Virus record (IMG/VR): IMGVR_UViG_3300009124_000032
Coordinates: 1 to 46,435 of that record
From: a virus
Reading direction: 5' to 3' (one strand)
DNA: 46,435 bases
Under the pieces are notes generated by a model. The model saw only the letters and a program-made list of their open reading frames with translations. It was not told where the DNA came from and ran no database searches. The position numbers and the translations under genes are program-made. Shown here piece after piece: positions 25,143 to 31,722 of the stretch. The stretch's first letter is position 1; every line of letters begins with the position of its first letter.

Positions 25143-25609
25143 TGTCTACTCCAAATGATACTACCAGGTACGTCAATCCAGCGACCCACCACATCCATCG
25201 TAAATTGTTCTAGCGGTAATGGTACTTTCATTTCCCTGAGATCCACAGAAGGCACACTTTTTATGTTACTTGCGTTTGACATAAAGTATTTATGATGACA
25301 ACGCATAGGATAAGAGAGGGAACCCCCACCCCACGATCTAGCAATACTTGTTCTGGTAGATGGTCGTAGATAATGTATGTTGCCACCCGAAAATTGTTTC
25401 TTAGGTAGATCTATATCAGTAATCAAAACCATAGGATATCTATCATAATATTGCAACCCCTCAGTTTGAGCACTGTATGAAAAAAATATAACATCACCCA
25501 CATTAAATCCTTTGGAATCTTCAAGTCCATACATGAACTGAGATCGATACCAATCTTTGGACTTCTTACTGCCAGCAGCAAGATCTTTAACATCGTTGAA
25601 GATACTCAT
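25139..25609 (-). CDS. Hub-operon protein of unknown function (156 aa)
   Basis: A 156-residue protein with a compact beta core: VGDVIFFSYSAQTEGLQYYD, RYPMVLITDIDLPKK and GGNIHYLRPSTR. The pattern of an aromatic YYDRYP turn before a hydrophobic strand and an N-x-HYL motif is seen in several myophage tail or baseplate proteins; I cannot name the family. It sits between gp4 and gp54 with 4-nt overlaps on both sides, so it is translationally coupled to head-completion and tail genes. A small virion or assembly protein is the best guess. Confidence 0.75.
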   Translation of the reverse strand: MSIFNDVKDLAAGSKKSKDWYRSQFMYGLEDSKGFNVGDVIFFSYSAQTEGLQYYDRYPMVLITDIDLPKKQFSGGNIHYLRPSTRTSIARSWGGGSLSYPMRCHHKYFMSNASNIKSVPSVDLREMKVPLPLEQFTMDVVGRWIDVPGSIIWSRQ

Positions 25610-26040
25610 ACCTTTAATTCTTTTTCGGTCAGTATCATAAAGTTCATTCTTCTGTCAAGACAATACTCAGTTGCTGCTTTCCATTTAGCATCATTTACAG
25701 CATACGTCTTCACTTCACTTAAATAACGTTTGGTAATTCGTTTCTGCTTTTTCGGCGGTACAGTTTGTGCTGCTGGTTTAACTTCAATGATGTACTTCGC
25801 AGTCTTCCCAGTTTTAGTTCGTGCTCGCACATAAAAGTCTGGAAAATAACGATGGGGACGGTTATCGACAGGACTGATATATGGAATGACGATCTCTTCA
25901 CTACCCCATTCAAGAACATTCTCATTTTTATCGCACCACATCATAAACTTTCTTTCCCACAAACTTCTATAAATAATATTTGTGGGATCACCTTTATACT
26001 TATGAGTGTTTGACGGTCTAAATTTTCCTGAATAACTCAT
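25606..26040 (-). CDS. gp4: Head completion protein gp4 (144 aa)
   Basis: Matches T4 gp4 along its length: SGKFRPSNTHKYKGD, then IIYRSLWERKFMMWCDKNEN, WGSEEIVIPYISPVD, and YFPDFYVRART with the nuclease-like ending YIIEVKPAAQ. The WE-x(n)-PDFY-x(n)-E-x-K arrangement resembles TnsA/PD-(D/E)XK nucleases. In T4 gp4 is needed for a finished head before tail joining. The start codon shares the palindrome CATG with the divergent gp48 gene, so the two genes begin on the same two base pairs. A GATAAATA late-like box lies 91 nt upstream, inside gp48. Confidence 0.9.
   Translation of the reverse strand: MSYSGKFRPSNTHKYKGDPTNIIYRSLWERKFMMWCDKNENVLEWGSEEIVIPYISPVDNRPHRYFPDFYVRARTKTGKTAKYIIEVKPAAQTVPPKKQKRITKRYLSEVKTYAVNDAKWKAATEYCLDRRMNFMILTEKELKV
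25968..25975 (+). promoter_or_regulatory. T4-type late promoter box TATAAATA for gp48-gp53
   Basis: Exact plus-strand TATAAATA, 63 nt upstream of gp48, lying inside the opposite-strand gp4 coding sequence. It is the only exact late box seen on the plus strand and fits the only plus-strand genes. Confidence 0.7.
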
Positions 26041-27079
26041 GCCAACAAAATCAAAGACAAAAAAGAATAAACCTTCGACCGCCCAGAAGAAAAAAGGTTC
26101 TGATAAGATTGGTACTGATGGTGCTAGACTTATTTATCCACTGGAATTACCTCGTGGTCCCAAAAGAAGTGGCGATGGTGCTATATCACGTAAAAGTGTA
26201 GCACCTACTCGAAGTATAGATTATTTAAAATTCATGATCTATGATTCTGAAAAGAATAATCAATACACTTATTCTGGAAAAAATAAGGGTAAAGGTGCTG
26301 CTGATCAGATCATGAAATCTGTGTACATGTATCTACCTCATGATCTCACTGAAACATTTAGTACCACATACGATAAAGCAACCCTAGGACCATTTGGTGA
26401 TGCTATTGTCCAAGCGATGGCAACGAATGGGCAGGATATGGACGCAGTGACTGCTGCTATCCAGAGCGGAGCAAATGCAGCAAAACCAGAGATTGCATTT
26501 AGTGCAGTGTCTAATATTTTTAATGGTTTGAATTCTTTTGCTGGTACTGATGGCACTCTAAACAAAAATCAGTTAGCAGCGATTGCAAAAGGTAAAGTAT
26601 TTAACCCATATCAAGAAACTGTATTCCAAGGTGTGAATTATCGTTCGCACAACTTTACTTTTGATATGGCACCACGTAATGCCAAAGAAGCAGAGAACAT
26701 TCAGAAAATTATTCATGTTCTCAGAGATGCTATGCTCCCTGGTACTAGTGGAGATAATTCTCGATGGTTGACTATACCTCGTTTCTTCAAAATTCAATTG
26801 ATTAGATACAACCCTCAGGGAAGAAGTACAACTGCACGAGGAGCGGGGACTATTAGTAAACCAGAAATGATGTCAACACTACTCACTTTTCCTGTGAATC
26901 TTGTATTGACTAATATGCAAATCAATATGACTCCATCGGGTCAACATAGTTCTATTAGAGGACTTGCTGATGATAATACAGACTTTGGACCTGCTTCTTA
27001 TAAAATGACTCTTACATTTGATGAGACTGCATTCATTACTCGTGAAATGTACAAAGACGCCAAAGGAAAAGGAAAGTAA
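26039..27079 (+). CDS. gp48: Baseplate tail-tube cap protein gp48 (346 aa)
   Basis: A Lys/Ser-rich N-terminus (to about residue 50) is followed by YLPHDLTETFSTTYDKATLG, a flexible Ala/Gly region, then the conserved core NYRSHNFTFDMAPRNAKEAE, IPRFFKIQLIRYNPQG and MQINMTPSGQHS, ending TLTFDETAFITREMY. This follows T4 gp48, which caps the baseplate and, with gp54, starts the tail tube. The ATG overlaps the gp4 start on the other strand (CATG). It is followed by gp53 with a one-base overlap (TAATG). The gene is on the opposite strand from its functional partner gp54. Confidence 0.85.
   Translation: MPTKSKTKKNKPSTAQKKKGSDKIGTDGARLIYPLELPRGPKRSGDGAISRKSVAPTRSIDYLKFMIYDSEKNNQYTYSGKNKGKGAADQIMKSVYMYLPHDLTETFSTTYDKATLGPFGDAIVQAMATNGQDMDAVTAAIQSGANAAKPEIAFSAVSNIFNGLNSFAGTDGTLNKNQLAAIAKGKVFNPYQETVFQGVNYRSHNFTFDMAPRNAKEAENIQKIIHVLRDAMLPGTSGDNSRWLTIPRFFKIQLIRYNPQGRSTTARGAGTISKPEMMSTLLTFPVNLVLTNMQINMTPSGQHSSIRGLADDNTDFGPASYKMTLTFDETAFITREMYKDAKGKGK
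26131..26138 (-). promoter_or_regulatory. Possible late promoter variant GATAAATA for gp4
   Basis: GATAAATA on the minus strand, 91 nt upstream of gp4, inside the gp48 coding region. It differs from the exact box by one base. If real it mirrors the plus-strand box on the other side of the shared start. Confidence 0.35.
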
Positions 27080-28011
27080 TGCCACACTATTTTGAATTAA
27101 TTCCAAACGTAAAAGTACGTGTATCGCCGTTTAGGCGTAATAACGTTGAACCTTATGTTGTTGCTAAGAATATCTTCCGAAGAATCAAACTTCGTGAGAT
27201 AATTCAAGACGATATTTTGGGGTTTGACCAATATTCTGTTAGCAACAATCAAAGACCTGATCAAGTTGCTAATGATCTCTATGGAGATCCAGAATTGGAC
27301 TGGGTAGTGTTGCTATGTAATAATATTATCAATGTGTATAATGAATGGCCCATGGATGAGCAGGAGTTATACAAATACGTTGAATCTAGATATAAAGGTG
27401 TTAATAGTCATGATCAAATTCATCACCATGAGACATTTGAAGTAAGATCTGATGATGGTACTATTCTTCTAAGTGAAGGCACTATTGTTAATAGCACTTT
27501 TAGATATACAAGATCAGATGGATCATTAGTAAACCCCATCGTATATCCAGTATCTAACTGGGAACACGAAAGGGCGTTAAATGAAGAGAAAAGTAATATT
27601 TGGACTTTACGGTCTTCGTATATAGAACAATTTGTTGATGAATTTGAAAGTCTTCTTGAATATGCACCCAATGAGGAAGTTGGTGATGGTGATAATGTTA
27701 AGATGACAGCAAATGCTGTTGAAGAGATATTCATTACCAGAAAAGCAACTTATTCGACAGAATATGGTATTACACCATCTGTTACTTTTGCTGGTCAACA
27801 AGAACTTGGTTTGAGAGAAATTACTACAACTATTAATGCATCTGGTGCCTCAGTTTCGTCTTCTGTATCTGGTTCGGGAACATCATCGACAGTAGTTAAC
27901 TCTTCTGGTGTTATTGCTGGAACCACAGATGCTAGCAGTACAACTAACACTAATAGTAGTAGTAGCAGTTCCTCTTCTAGTTCCTCTTCTGGATCTAGTG
28001 GTGGGTACTAA
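27079..28011 (+). CDS. gp53: Baseplate wedge protein gp53 with serine-rich tail (310 aa)
   Basis: Residues 1-110 match T4 gp53: YFELIPNVKVRVSPFRRNN, NIFRRIKLREIIQDD, and the LysM-like GDPELDWVVLLCNNIINVYNEWP. In T4 gp53 joins neighbouring wedges and locks them to the hub. T4 gp53 is about 196 aa; here residues 240-310 are an extra low-complexity tail of Ser, Thr, Gly and Asn, ending in a run of 12 Ser and GSSGGY. The 3' end overlaps the opposite-strand glutaredoxin-like gene by 17 nt. It is the last plus-strand gene. Confidence 0.87.
   Translation: MPHYFELIPNVKVRVSPFRRNNVEPYVVAKNIFRRIKLREIIQDDILGFDQYSVSNNQRPDQVANDLYGDPELDWVVLLCNNIINVYNEWPMDEQELYKYVESRYKGVNSHDQIHHHETFEVRSDDGTILLSEGTIVNSTFRYTRSDGSLVNPIVYPVSNWEHERALNEEKSNIWTLRSSYIEQFVDEFESLLEYAPNEEVGDGDNVKMTANAVEEIFITRKATYSTEYGITPSVTFAGQQELGLREITTTINASGASVSSSVSGSGTSSTVVNSSGVIAGTTDASSTTNTNSSSSSSSSSSSSGSSGGY
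27954..27998 (+). repeat. Serine-codon microsatellite in the gp53 tail
   Basis: Consecutive AGT, AGC, TCC and TCT codons encode the poly-serine run near the gp53 C-terminus. The mix of AGY and TCN serine codons suggests selection for serine as well as slippage. Confidence 0.7.
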
Positions 28012-28243
28012 GTAGACCGTTTTCACCCAACCAATGTAGAGTTTCCTTCATATCCCCCAGATGCTTGATACCAATCGAGACCTGGGGGTATGTTGCGTTT
28101 GGACCAAATTCTGCTTCAAATGATCGTTGAGTGAAATGATGATTTAGACGATATTCTAGAAATTCACCACCTAATGAGGATAGCAAAGATGCCATGCGCT
28201 CACACTCTTGACTACCATTTGAATAGATTACTGATTTCATCAT
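27995..28243 (-). CDS. Glutaredoxin-like protein lacking the CxxC site (82 aa)
   Basis: Shares the glutaredoxin fold pattern with the true glutaredoxin at 36888-37139: a first strand VIYS, a helix, FTQRSFEAEFGPNATYPQVS (compare FGANATFPQV), and a final helix. The active site is NGSQEC instead of GCPYC, so only the second cysteine position is kept and the nucleophilic cysteine is gone. Thiol-disulfide exchange is therefore unlikely; a binding or regulatory role is possible. The ATG overlaps the stop of the next upstream gene. Its 3' end runs into gp53 from the other strand. Confidence 0.7.
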   Translation of the reverse strand: MMKSVIYSNGSQECERMASLLSSLGGEFLEYRLNHHFTQRSFEAEFGPNATYPQVSIGIKHLGDMKETLHWLGENGLLSTHH

Positions 28244-28434
28244 AGTTTTTCTTTATAAGTGATAGTAATTTGTTTGTGTACTTCGTCTCGATTATCACTA
28301 TTATATACACGACAACGTTCTACCTTAGCATCCAATAGTTTCTCAATATTATTGAGTTGCCATTCAGCAGCATACTTCTTAAAACCATCGTCCATCCAAC
28401 TTTTGTTAGATCCTGGTGTATTAAAATCATCCAT
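28240..28434 (-). CDS. Small hypothetical protein downstream of purS (64 aa)
   Basis: A 64-residue charged, helical protein (SWMDDGFKKYAAEWQLNNIE). A longer frame opens at 28461, but the ATG at 28434 overlaps the purS stop (ATGGATGA) and has AGG about 11 nt upstream, so coupling to purS is likely. The C-terminus ITITYKEKL forms a strand. Function unknown. Confidence 0.6.
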   Translation of the reverse strand: MDDFNTPGSNKSWMDDGFKKYAAEWQLNNIEKLLDAKVERCRVYNSDNRDEVHKQITITYKEKL

Positions 28435-28708
28435 TGTCAATACCTTTGGGGAAACTTTCAATCTCAGTCAATTCATAATCCCAGTCTTCCATGACTGTGT
28501 TAGCAAGAAACCTATCAGAGAGCATTTCAAGTTCTTTCTCAGCATACTCTCTGGTCTCTGCTTCCAACCAAACATCAATCACCTTACCAAGTCTAAGTTT
28601 CTTGATATTCAACTCAGACAATCGCTTACAGGCATCTCTCACAGCATTACCAGGAGAGTCATCAACCTGTGACCGTAGACGGACGAATACTAGTGCTTTA
28701 AATTTCAT
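28427..28708 (-). CDS. purS: PurS subunit of phosphoribosylformylglycinamidine synthase (93 aa)
   Basis: Matches PurS: N-terminal strand KFKALVFVRLRSQVDD with the GNAV-type turn and helix (GNAVRDACKRL), then KKLRLGKVIDVWLEAE and the LSDRFLANTVMEDWDYEL ending, as in the family's LLANPVIEDY. PurS is a small structural subunit that bridges PurQ and PurL and aids ammonia transfer in the fourth step of purine synthesis. No purL or purQ is in this window, so the phage subunit must work with host proteins or with phage genes elsewhere. purM and purC lie at the right end of the window. Confidence 0.88.
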   Translation of the reverse strand: MKFKALVFVRLRSQVDDSPGNAVRDACKRLSELNIKKLRLGKVIDVWLEAETREYAEKELEMLSDRFLANTVMEDWDYELTEIESFPKGIDNG

Positions 28709-28998
28709 AATGTTCTTTCTAATCGATTTGTTGCTTGGTCTGGGAAATCCCTAGGGCGACTATCACCAGCATTATCAGTCCTAGCAGAACCTTCGTTTGC
28801 TTTCATCGTATGCTGAAAGTTTGCTCGCTTGTATCGTAACCCCAGTGGATCAGGCATCCAATATGTTACCTGCCACTCTTGGTCAGGACATAATTCAAGA
28901 TGCTTTTCTACCGTATGATTAAAGATACCCATTTGAACATGTCCATCATGTGTAACACATCTTCCACCACCGATATCAACTAAGAACAATAATTTCAA
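28705..28998 (-). CDS. Hypothetical protein (97 aa)
   Basis: Begins at a TTG that overlaps the TGA of the preceding 43-aa ORF (TTGA). A beta-strand start LLFLVDIGGG is followed by QVTYWMPDPLG. The C-terminal third is Arg/Asp/Asn-rich and probably disordered. It overlaps the purS start by 4 nt and is probably coupled to it. No family recognised. Confidence 0.6.
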   Translation of the reverse strand: MKLLFLVDIGGGRCVTHDGHVQMGIFNHTVEKHLELCPDQEWQVTYWMPDPLGLRYKRANFQHTMKANEGSARTDNAGDSRPRDFPDQATNRLERTL

Positions 28999-29126
28999 AG
29001 AACTACCTCAGATGGATTGAGGTTTTTTACGAATTGCATAGGATCCTTTTCAGACTTATGTACCCAATGATACCGCATCTGCTGAAAAATAGGGTCCCAT
29101 GTCGGGATGCAGACATAATCCTTCAT
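28995..29126 (-). CDS. Very small ORF (43 aa)
   Basis: Frame MKDYVCIPTWDPIFQQM followed by a helical, charged tail ending SEVVL. The ATG overlaps the stop of the upstream 34-aa ORF (ATGA), and its own TGA overlaps the TTG of the next gene. The chain of coupled starts and the lack of other coding here favour a real gene. Function unknown. Confidence 0.5.
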   Translation of the reverse strand: MKDYVCIPTWDPIFQQMRYHWVHKSEKDPMQFVKNLNPSEVVL

Positions 29127-29227
29127 GTGTATTTTACTACCAGTGCTTTCAATTGCTTTGCTGACAATTTGTTCAATTGCTCTGTAAAGTGATCTAGTAG
29201 CAACTGCTTATACTCTTTCTTGGTCAT
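29123..29227 (-). CDS. Very small ORF (34 aa)
   Basis: Encodes a single amphipathic helix, starting MTKKEYKQLLLDHFTEQLNK. It starts 4 nt after the end of the 75-aa gene and ends in an ATGA overlap with the 43-aa ORF. Called from position and coupling only. Confidence 0.45.
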   Translation of the reverse strand: MTKKEYKQLLLDHFTEQLNKLSAKQLKALVVKYT

Positions 29228-29230
29228 ATT

Positions 29231-29458
29231 TTACCAAAAGTTGTGTTTTAGTGAATTTACAGCAAGTTTCTCGTGAAATTTAATTAGTCTTTCAACTTGT
29301 TTCTTATCAGAACCACAAGGAGCATTTTTTAAACATCTAATAATACACTCCTCATCACTGATAGAGGGTTTAATAGTAAACCCCCATTTATCAACCTTTT
29401 CATGGGTTGGTGCTTCGCATGGATCAAATTCATGTGGCATTAGTCTCGCTGTCTCCAA
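29231..29458 (-). CDS. Hypothetical protein (75 aa)
   Basis: A 75-residue protein with a central SISDEECIIRCLKNAPCGSD segment carrying three Cys, then a Lys-rich helix. The cysteines do not form a recognisable zinc knuckle. The start overlaps the end of the 104-aa gene by 19 nt. Function unknown. Confidence 0.6.
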   Translation of the reverse strand: METARLMPHEFDPCEAPTHEKVDKWGFTIKPSISDEECIIRCLKNAPCGSDKKQVERLIKFHEKLAVNSLKHNFW

Positions 29459-29754
29459 TCATCAGGTTTGTCTTGGTGAAACCAACTCTTGATATCGTCA
29501 GCATCAGTAAATCCCTTTTTATGATTGGATGGATCGGGATCTCCTAAACCCATCCTATTCAGAAAATCGTCGGTACTACCTTCCTCAATCTGTTGGGTGA
29601 TTTGACGACGGGCCATCTTCAACATTTCATTAGCAGAAGTATTTGCTTTTGCTAATTTATTCGCCCAAATCATATCTTCTAGTTTTACTTGTTCTCCGTT
29701 CGCAATGCATTTGCAGATAAACTCCATGCGTAGACGATAAGCAGTTGATAACAT
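29440..29754 (-). CDS. Hypothetical protein (104 aa)
   Basis: Mainly helical N-terminal two thirds (YRLRMEFICKCIANGEQV, then MIWANKLAKANTSANEMLK), followed by an acidic, Asp-rich tail. It resembles small proteins found near gp32 in cyanophages, but no function can be given. A CATAAATA late-like box lies 23 nt upstream, and the terminator of the preceding gene lies just beyond, so this probably begins the block of small genes that ends with purS and the glutaredoxin-like gene. Confidence 0.7.
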   Translation of the reverse strand: MLSTAYRLRMEFICKCIANGEQVKLEDMIWANKLAKANTSANEMLKMARRQITQQIEEGSTDDFLNRMGLGDPDPSNHKKGFTDADDIKSWFHQDKPDDWRQRD

Positions 29755-29776
29755 TAATTATACCCTTTATCAGTGG

Positions 29777-29784
29777 TATTTATG
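29777..29784 (-). promoter_or_regulatory. Possible late promoter variant CATAAATA
   Basis: CATAAATA on the minus strand, 23 nt upstream of the 104-aa gene and just after a terminator. It differs from the exact box at one base but has the usual spacing. Confidence 0.4.
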
Positions 29785-29800
29785 AAAAACCTCTGGGGTA

Positions 29801-29829
29801 AAAAAACACCCCGAAGTTTTTTTCGGGGT
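29801..29829 (-). terminator. Rho-independent terminator after the His-rich gene
   Basis: An 8-bp stem ACCCCGAA/TTCGGGGT (29808-29815 and 29822-29829) with a 6-nt loop. On the minus strand it is followed by a T run (29806-29801). It ends the gp32-His-rich transcript. Confidence 0.85.
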
Positions 29830-29838
29830 ATTTGGTAA

Positions 29839-30087
29839 CTAAAAGTCGAATTTCAAAATCAAGTCAGTACGATGATCATAGTAGTGACCATGATCATGGT
29901 CACGGTGAGGGCGTGTGATATGCCTGTGACCTGGGTGATCCCACTTACTATGGGGGTGACAATGATAGAGATGTTTACGTGGGTGTTCATGACAATGGTT
30001 GTGCCTGTGTCCGTAACGTCCATGTGCCTGAGCAGGTGCTGCTACAAGCAGAGCAGCACTAGCGGCGAGTAACAATACTCTTTTCAT
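29839..30087 (-). CDS. Secreted histidine-rich protein (82 aa)
   Basis: Residues 1-21 (MKRVLLLAASAALLVAAPAQA) are a textbook signal peptide with an AQA cleavage site. The mature part of about 61 residues holds 18 His and 2 Cys, in patterns such as HRHNHCHEH and HDHGH. It then ends TDLILKFDF, which resembles the terminal strand signal of outer-membrane proteins. The composition implies binding of divalent metals (Ni, Zn or Cu) in the periplasm or at the outer membrane. It overlaps the gp32 stop (TGATG), so it is co-translated with gp32, and ends at a strong terminator. The physiological role is unknown. Confidence 0.75.
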   Translation of the reverse strand: MKRVLLLAASAALLVAAPAQAHGRYGHRHNHCHEHPRKHLYHCHPHSKWDHPGHRHITRPHRDHDHGHYYDHRTDLILKFDF

Positions 30088-30995
30088 CAGTCCTCAGCAA
30101 GTTTAGCAAAGTAAGAGAGGTCGGGGTCTTCGTCCTCTTTCAATGATTCTACACTAGAACCAAACCCACTGTTGAAATCAGGGGTCGCTGCTTTAACTGT
30201 CTCCTCTACGTTGAAGACTGGTTCTTGCTCTTCCTCTTCCTGCATACGAGCAGTGCGAGTCTTACCTAGCACAAGATTCAAACGAGTTTCAAGATCGGTG
30301 TATGACTTGAAGTTCTTTTGATCTGTGAAGTCAGCAAGAGAATACTGACTGTTGTAGATCTCTTCAAGACGATCGTCTTCAAAGTCTCCTAGCACAGAGG
30401 CAGAGGCAAATTCTGAACGATCGTAGTTCCAATAACCATCTTGCTTGACGATCTTCAATTTGAAATCAGCACCTTGCCAGAAATCAAAAGGATTGATAGG
30501 AGTTTCATCTTGGAACTGAGGTTTCATTGACTCAACAATCTTGTCATGAATCTTCTTACCATACTTATAGAGGAAGACACGACCTTCGTTCTCAGGATGC
30601 AGAGGATCCTTCACAACGTAGATGTTTGAGTAGTAAGACAGTTTACGCTTCTGCTTACGTGCAACCTCTTTGTCAGAATCTAGACCGCTGTTCCAAAGAA
30701 CGCGATTCAGATCACCAACAGGATCTTTCTGGTTAAGAGTAGTCAATGAGTTCTCAATGTACCAACCACCAGGACCTTGGAATGCGTGGGACCAGATCTG
30801 TGCCCAAGGCAAGTCTTCGCCAGTAGGAGCAGGAAGGAAACGAATCACAGCGTAACCGTTGCCTGCCTTATCTACCTCGGGTTTCCAAAGGCGTTCATCG
30901 GGACCATTACCTCCCGAACCTTTACTCATCTTGTCCAGTTCCTTAGTCAATGCAGCGATAGAACCGCTGGACTTTTTGAGTGATGAAAATGACAT
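30087..30995 (-). CDS. gp32: Single-stranded DNA-binding protein gp32 (302 aa)
   Basis: Matches T4 gp32: a basic N-terminal region (SFSSLKKSSGSIAALTKEL), then ERLWKPEVDKAGNGYAVIRFLP, YSNIYVVKDPLHPENEGRVF, LYKYGKKIHDKI and NPFDFWQGADFKLKI, and an acidic C-terminal tail that in T4 binds other replication proteins. The protein contains no cysteine, so the T4 zinc site (one His, three Cys) is absent. gp32 coats ssDNA in replication, recombination and repair. An A-rich leader and a 6-bp hairpin precede the gene. The stop overlaps the His-rich gene start. Confidence 0.93.
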   Translation of the reverse strand: MSFSSLKKSSGSIAALTKELDKMSKGSGGNGPDERLWKPEVDKAGNGYAVIRFLPAPTGEDLPWAQIWSHAFQGPGGWYIENSLTTLNQKDPVGDLNRVLWNSGLDSDKEVARKQKRKLSYYSNIYVVKDPLHPENEGRVFLYKYGKKIHDKIVESMKPQFQDETPINPFDFWQGADFKLKIVKQDGYWNYDRSEFASASVLGDFEDDRLEEIYNSQYSLADFTDQKNFKSYTDLETRLNLVLGKTRTARMQEEEEQEPVFNVEETVKAATPDFNSGFGSSVESLKEDEDPDLSYFAKLAED

Positions 30996-31063
30996 CGTAT
31001 TCTCCGTATTGTTTGTATTTGGTTTGATTGTTGGGTCTTACGCTAAATGCTGTGCTGCCCAAC
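30996..31063 (-). promoter_or_regulatory. gp32 leader with hairpin and unstructured A-rich stretch
   Basis: On the minus strand a GTTGGG...CCCAAC stem (31058-31063 with 31030-31035) is followed by an almost G-free, A-rich run to the GGAGA ribosome-binding site. T4 gp32 represses its own mRNA by binding a structured 5' element followed by an unstructured region; this arrangement would suit the same control. Confidence 0.4.
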
Positions 31064-31075
31064 GAATGTATGGTA

Positions 31076-31459
31076 TCAGTCTCTTGGGTCGGTGTCAACC
31101 CCTGATTGTAAATTCTTTTTCCACCCAAGCAATTTGTCTTCCATCACTTGGAGGATTTGTAGGAGGTTGCCTTCCCCGTTGGTGTAAAGATTAGACACGG
31201 TGTCGATGCGTTGCTTCATCTCTTGCACCTCAGTCTCTTTATCACCATCTTCTTCGACATAATTTGCCATCATTTCTATTCTAGAATAGAATACTTTCTG
31301 TTTGGCGATTAGTTCGAGTGTCTTATTTATATGTTCAATCTTCATATCAGTATCAAAACCCCCAAAGTCCTGAGACATTTGGAGGAGTTCTGTATATGTG
31401 GATTGCAAATCGTTTAGTTCTTCTTGAACAATTTCTGATTTAAAAAATTCTTCTGTCAT
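31076..31459 (-). CDS. Hypothetical helical protein upstream of gp32 (127 aa)
   Basis: Almost wholly helical and acidic, with heptad-like patterns (LNDLQSTYTELLQMSQDF, then IEHINKTLELIAKQKVF), so probably a coiled coil. It lies between the 88-aa gene and gp32. In T4 the helicase loader gp59 occupies this region but is longer and basic, so it is not assigned. A TATAAATA occurs inside the gene. Function unknown. Confidence 0.7.
   Translation of the reverse strand: MTEEFFKSEIVQEELNDLQSTYTELLQMSQDFGGFDTDMKIEHINKTLELIAKQKVFYSRIEMMANYVEEDGDKETEVQEMKQRIDTVSNLYTNGEGNLLQILQVMEDKLLGWKKNLQSGVDTDPRD
31324..31331 (-). promoter_or_regulatory. Possible internal late promoter TATAAATA upstream of gp32
   Basis: Exact TATAAATA on the minus strand inside the 127-aa gene, about 330 nt before gp32. 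It could give late gp32 transcripts, but the distance is much greater than at other boxes. Confidence 0.35.
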
Positions 31460-31722
31460 AGTTTAACTCCTGCTAGATCTGATACATTACCTACTACTCT
31501 TGTGTATAAATGAAGGGTACCATCTTGCTCGCATTTAAGATGCCAACGAGACATCTGCAATACTCCATCATAAGTGGCACCTGTTAAAAAGTCTTCCCCA
31601 GATTTGAGGATAGACTTATACATTCCATACTTTGTTTCTACCATACGAAATGCATCATCGATCCACTCATAGGGGGAGGACTCCCCTGCTGGTTCGTTTG
31701 ATGCAATTGAGGTGTTGTGCAT
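31456..31722 (-). CDS. Hypothetical protein (88 aa)
   Basis: An alpha/beta protein with SPYEWIDDAFRMVETKYGMY, then QMSRWHLKCEQDGTLHLYTR. The frame from 31722 overlaps the gp33 end by 56 nt; an internal ATG at 31644 would avoid this, but the overlapped segment looks coding in both frames. It overlaps the 127-aa gene by 4 nt. Function unknown. Confidence 0.6.
   Translation of the reverse strand: MHNTSIASNEPAGESSPYEWIDDAFRMVETKYGMYKSILKSGEDFLTGATYDGVLQMSRWHLKCEQDGTLHLYTRVVGNVSDLAGVKL

Noticed and set aside
31076-31459. 127-aa gene as helicase loader gp59
   Set aside because: Position upstream of gp32 is suggestive, but it is acidic and too short; no gp59 motif.
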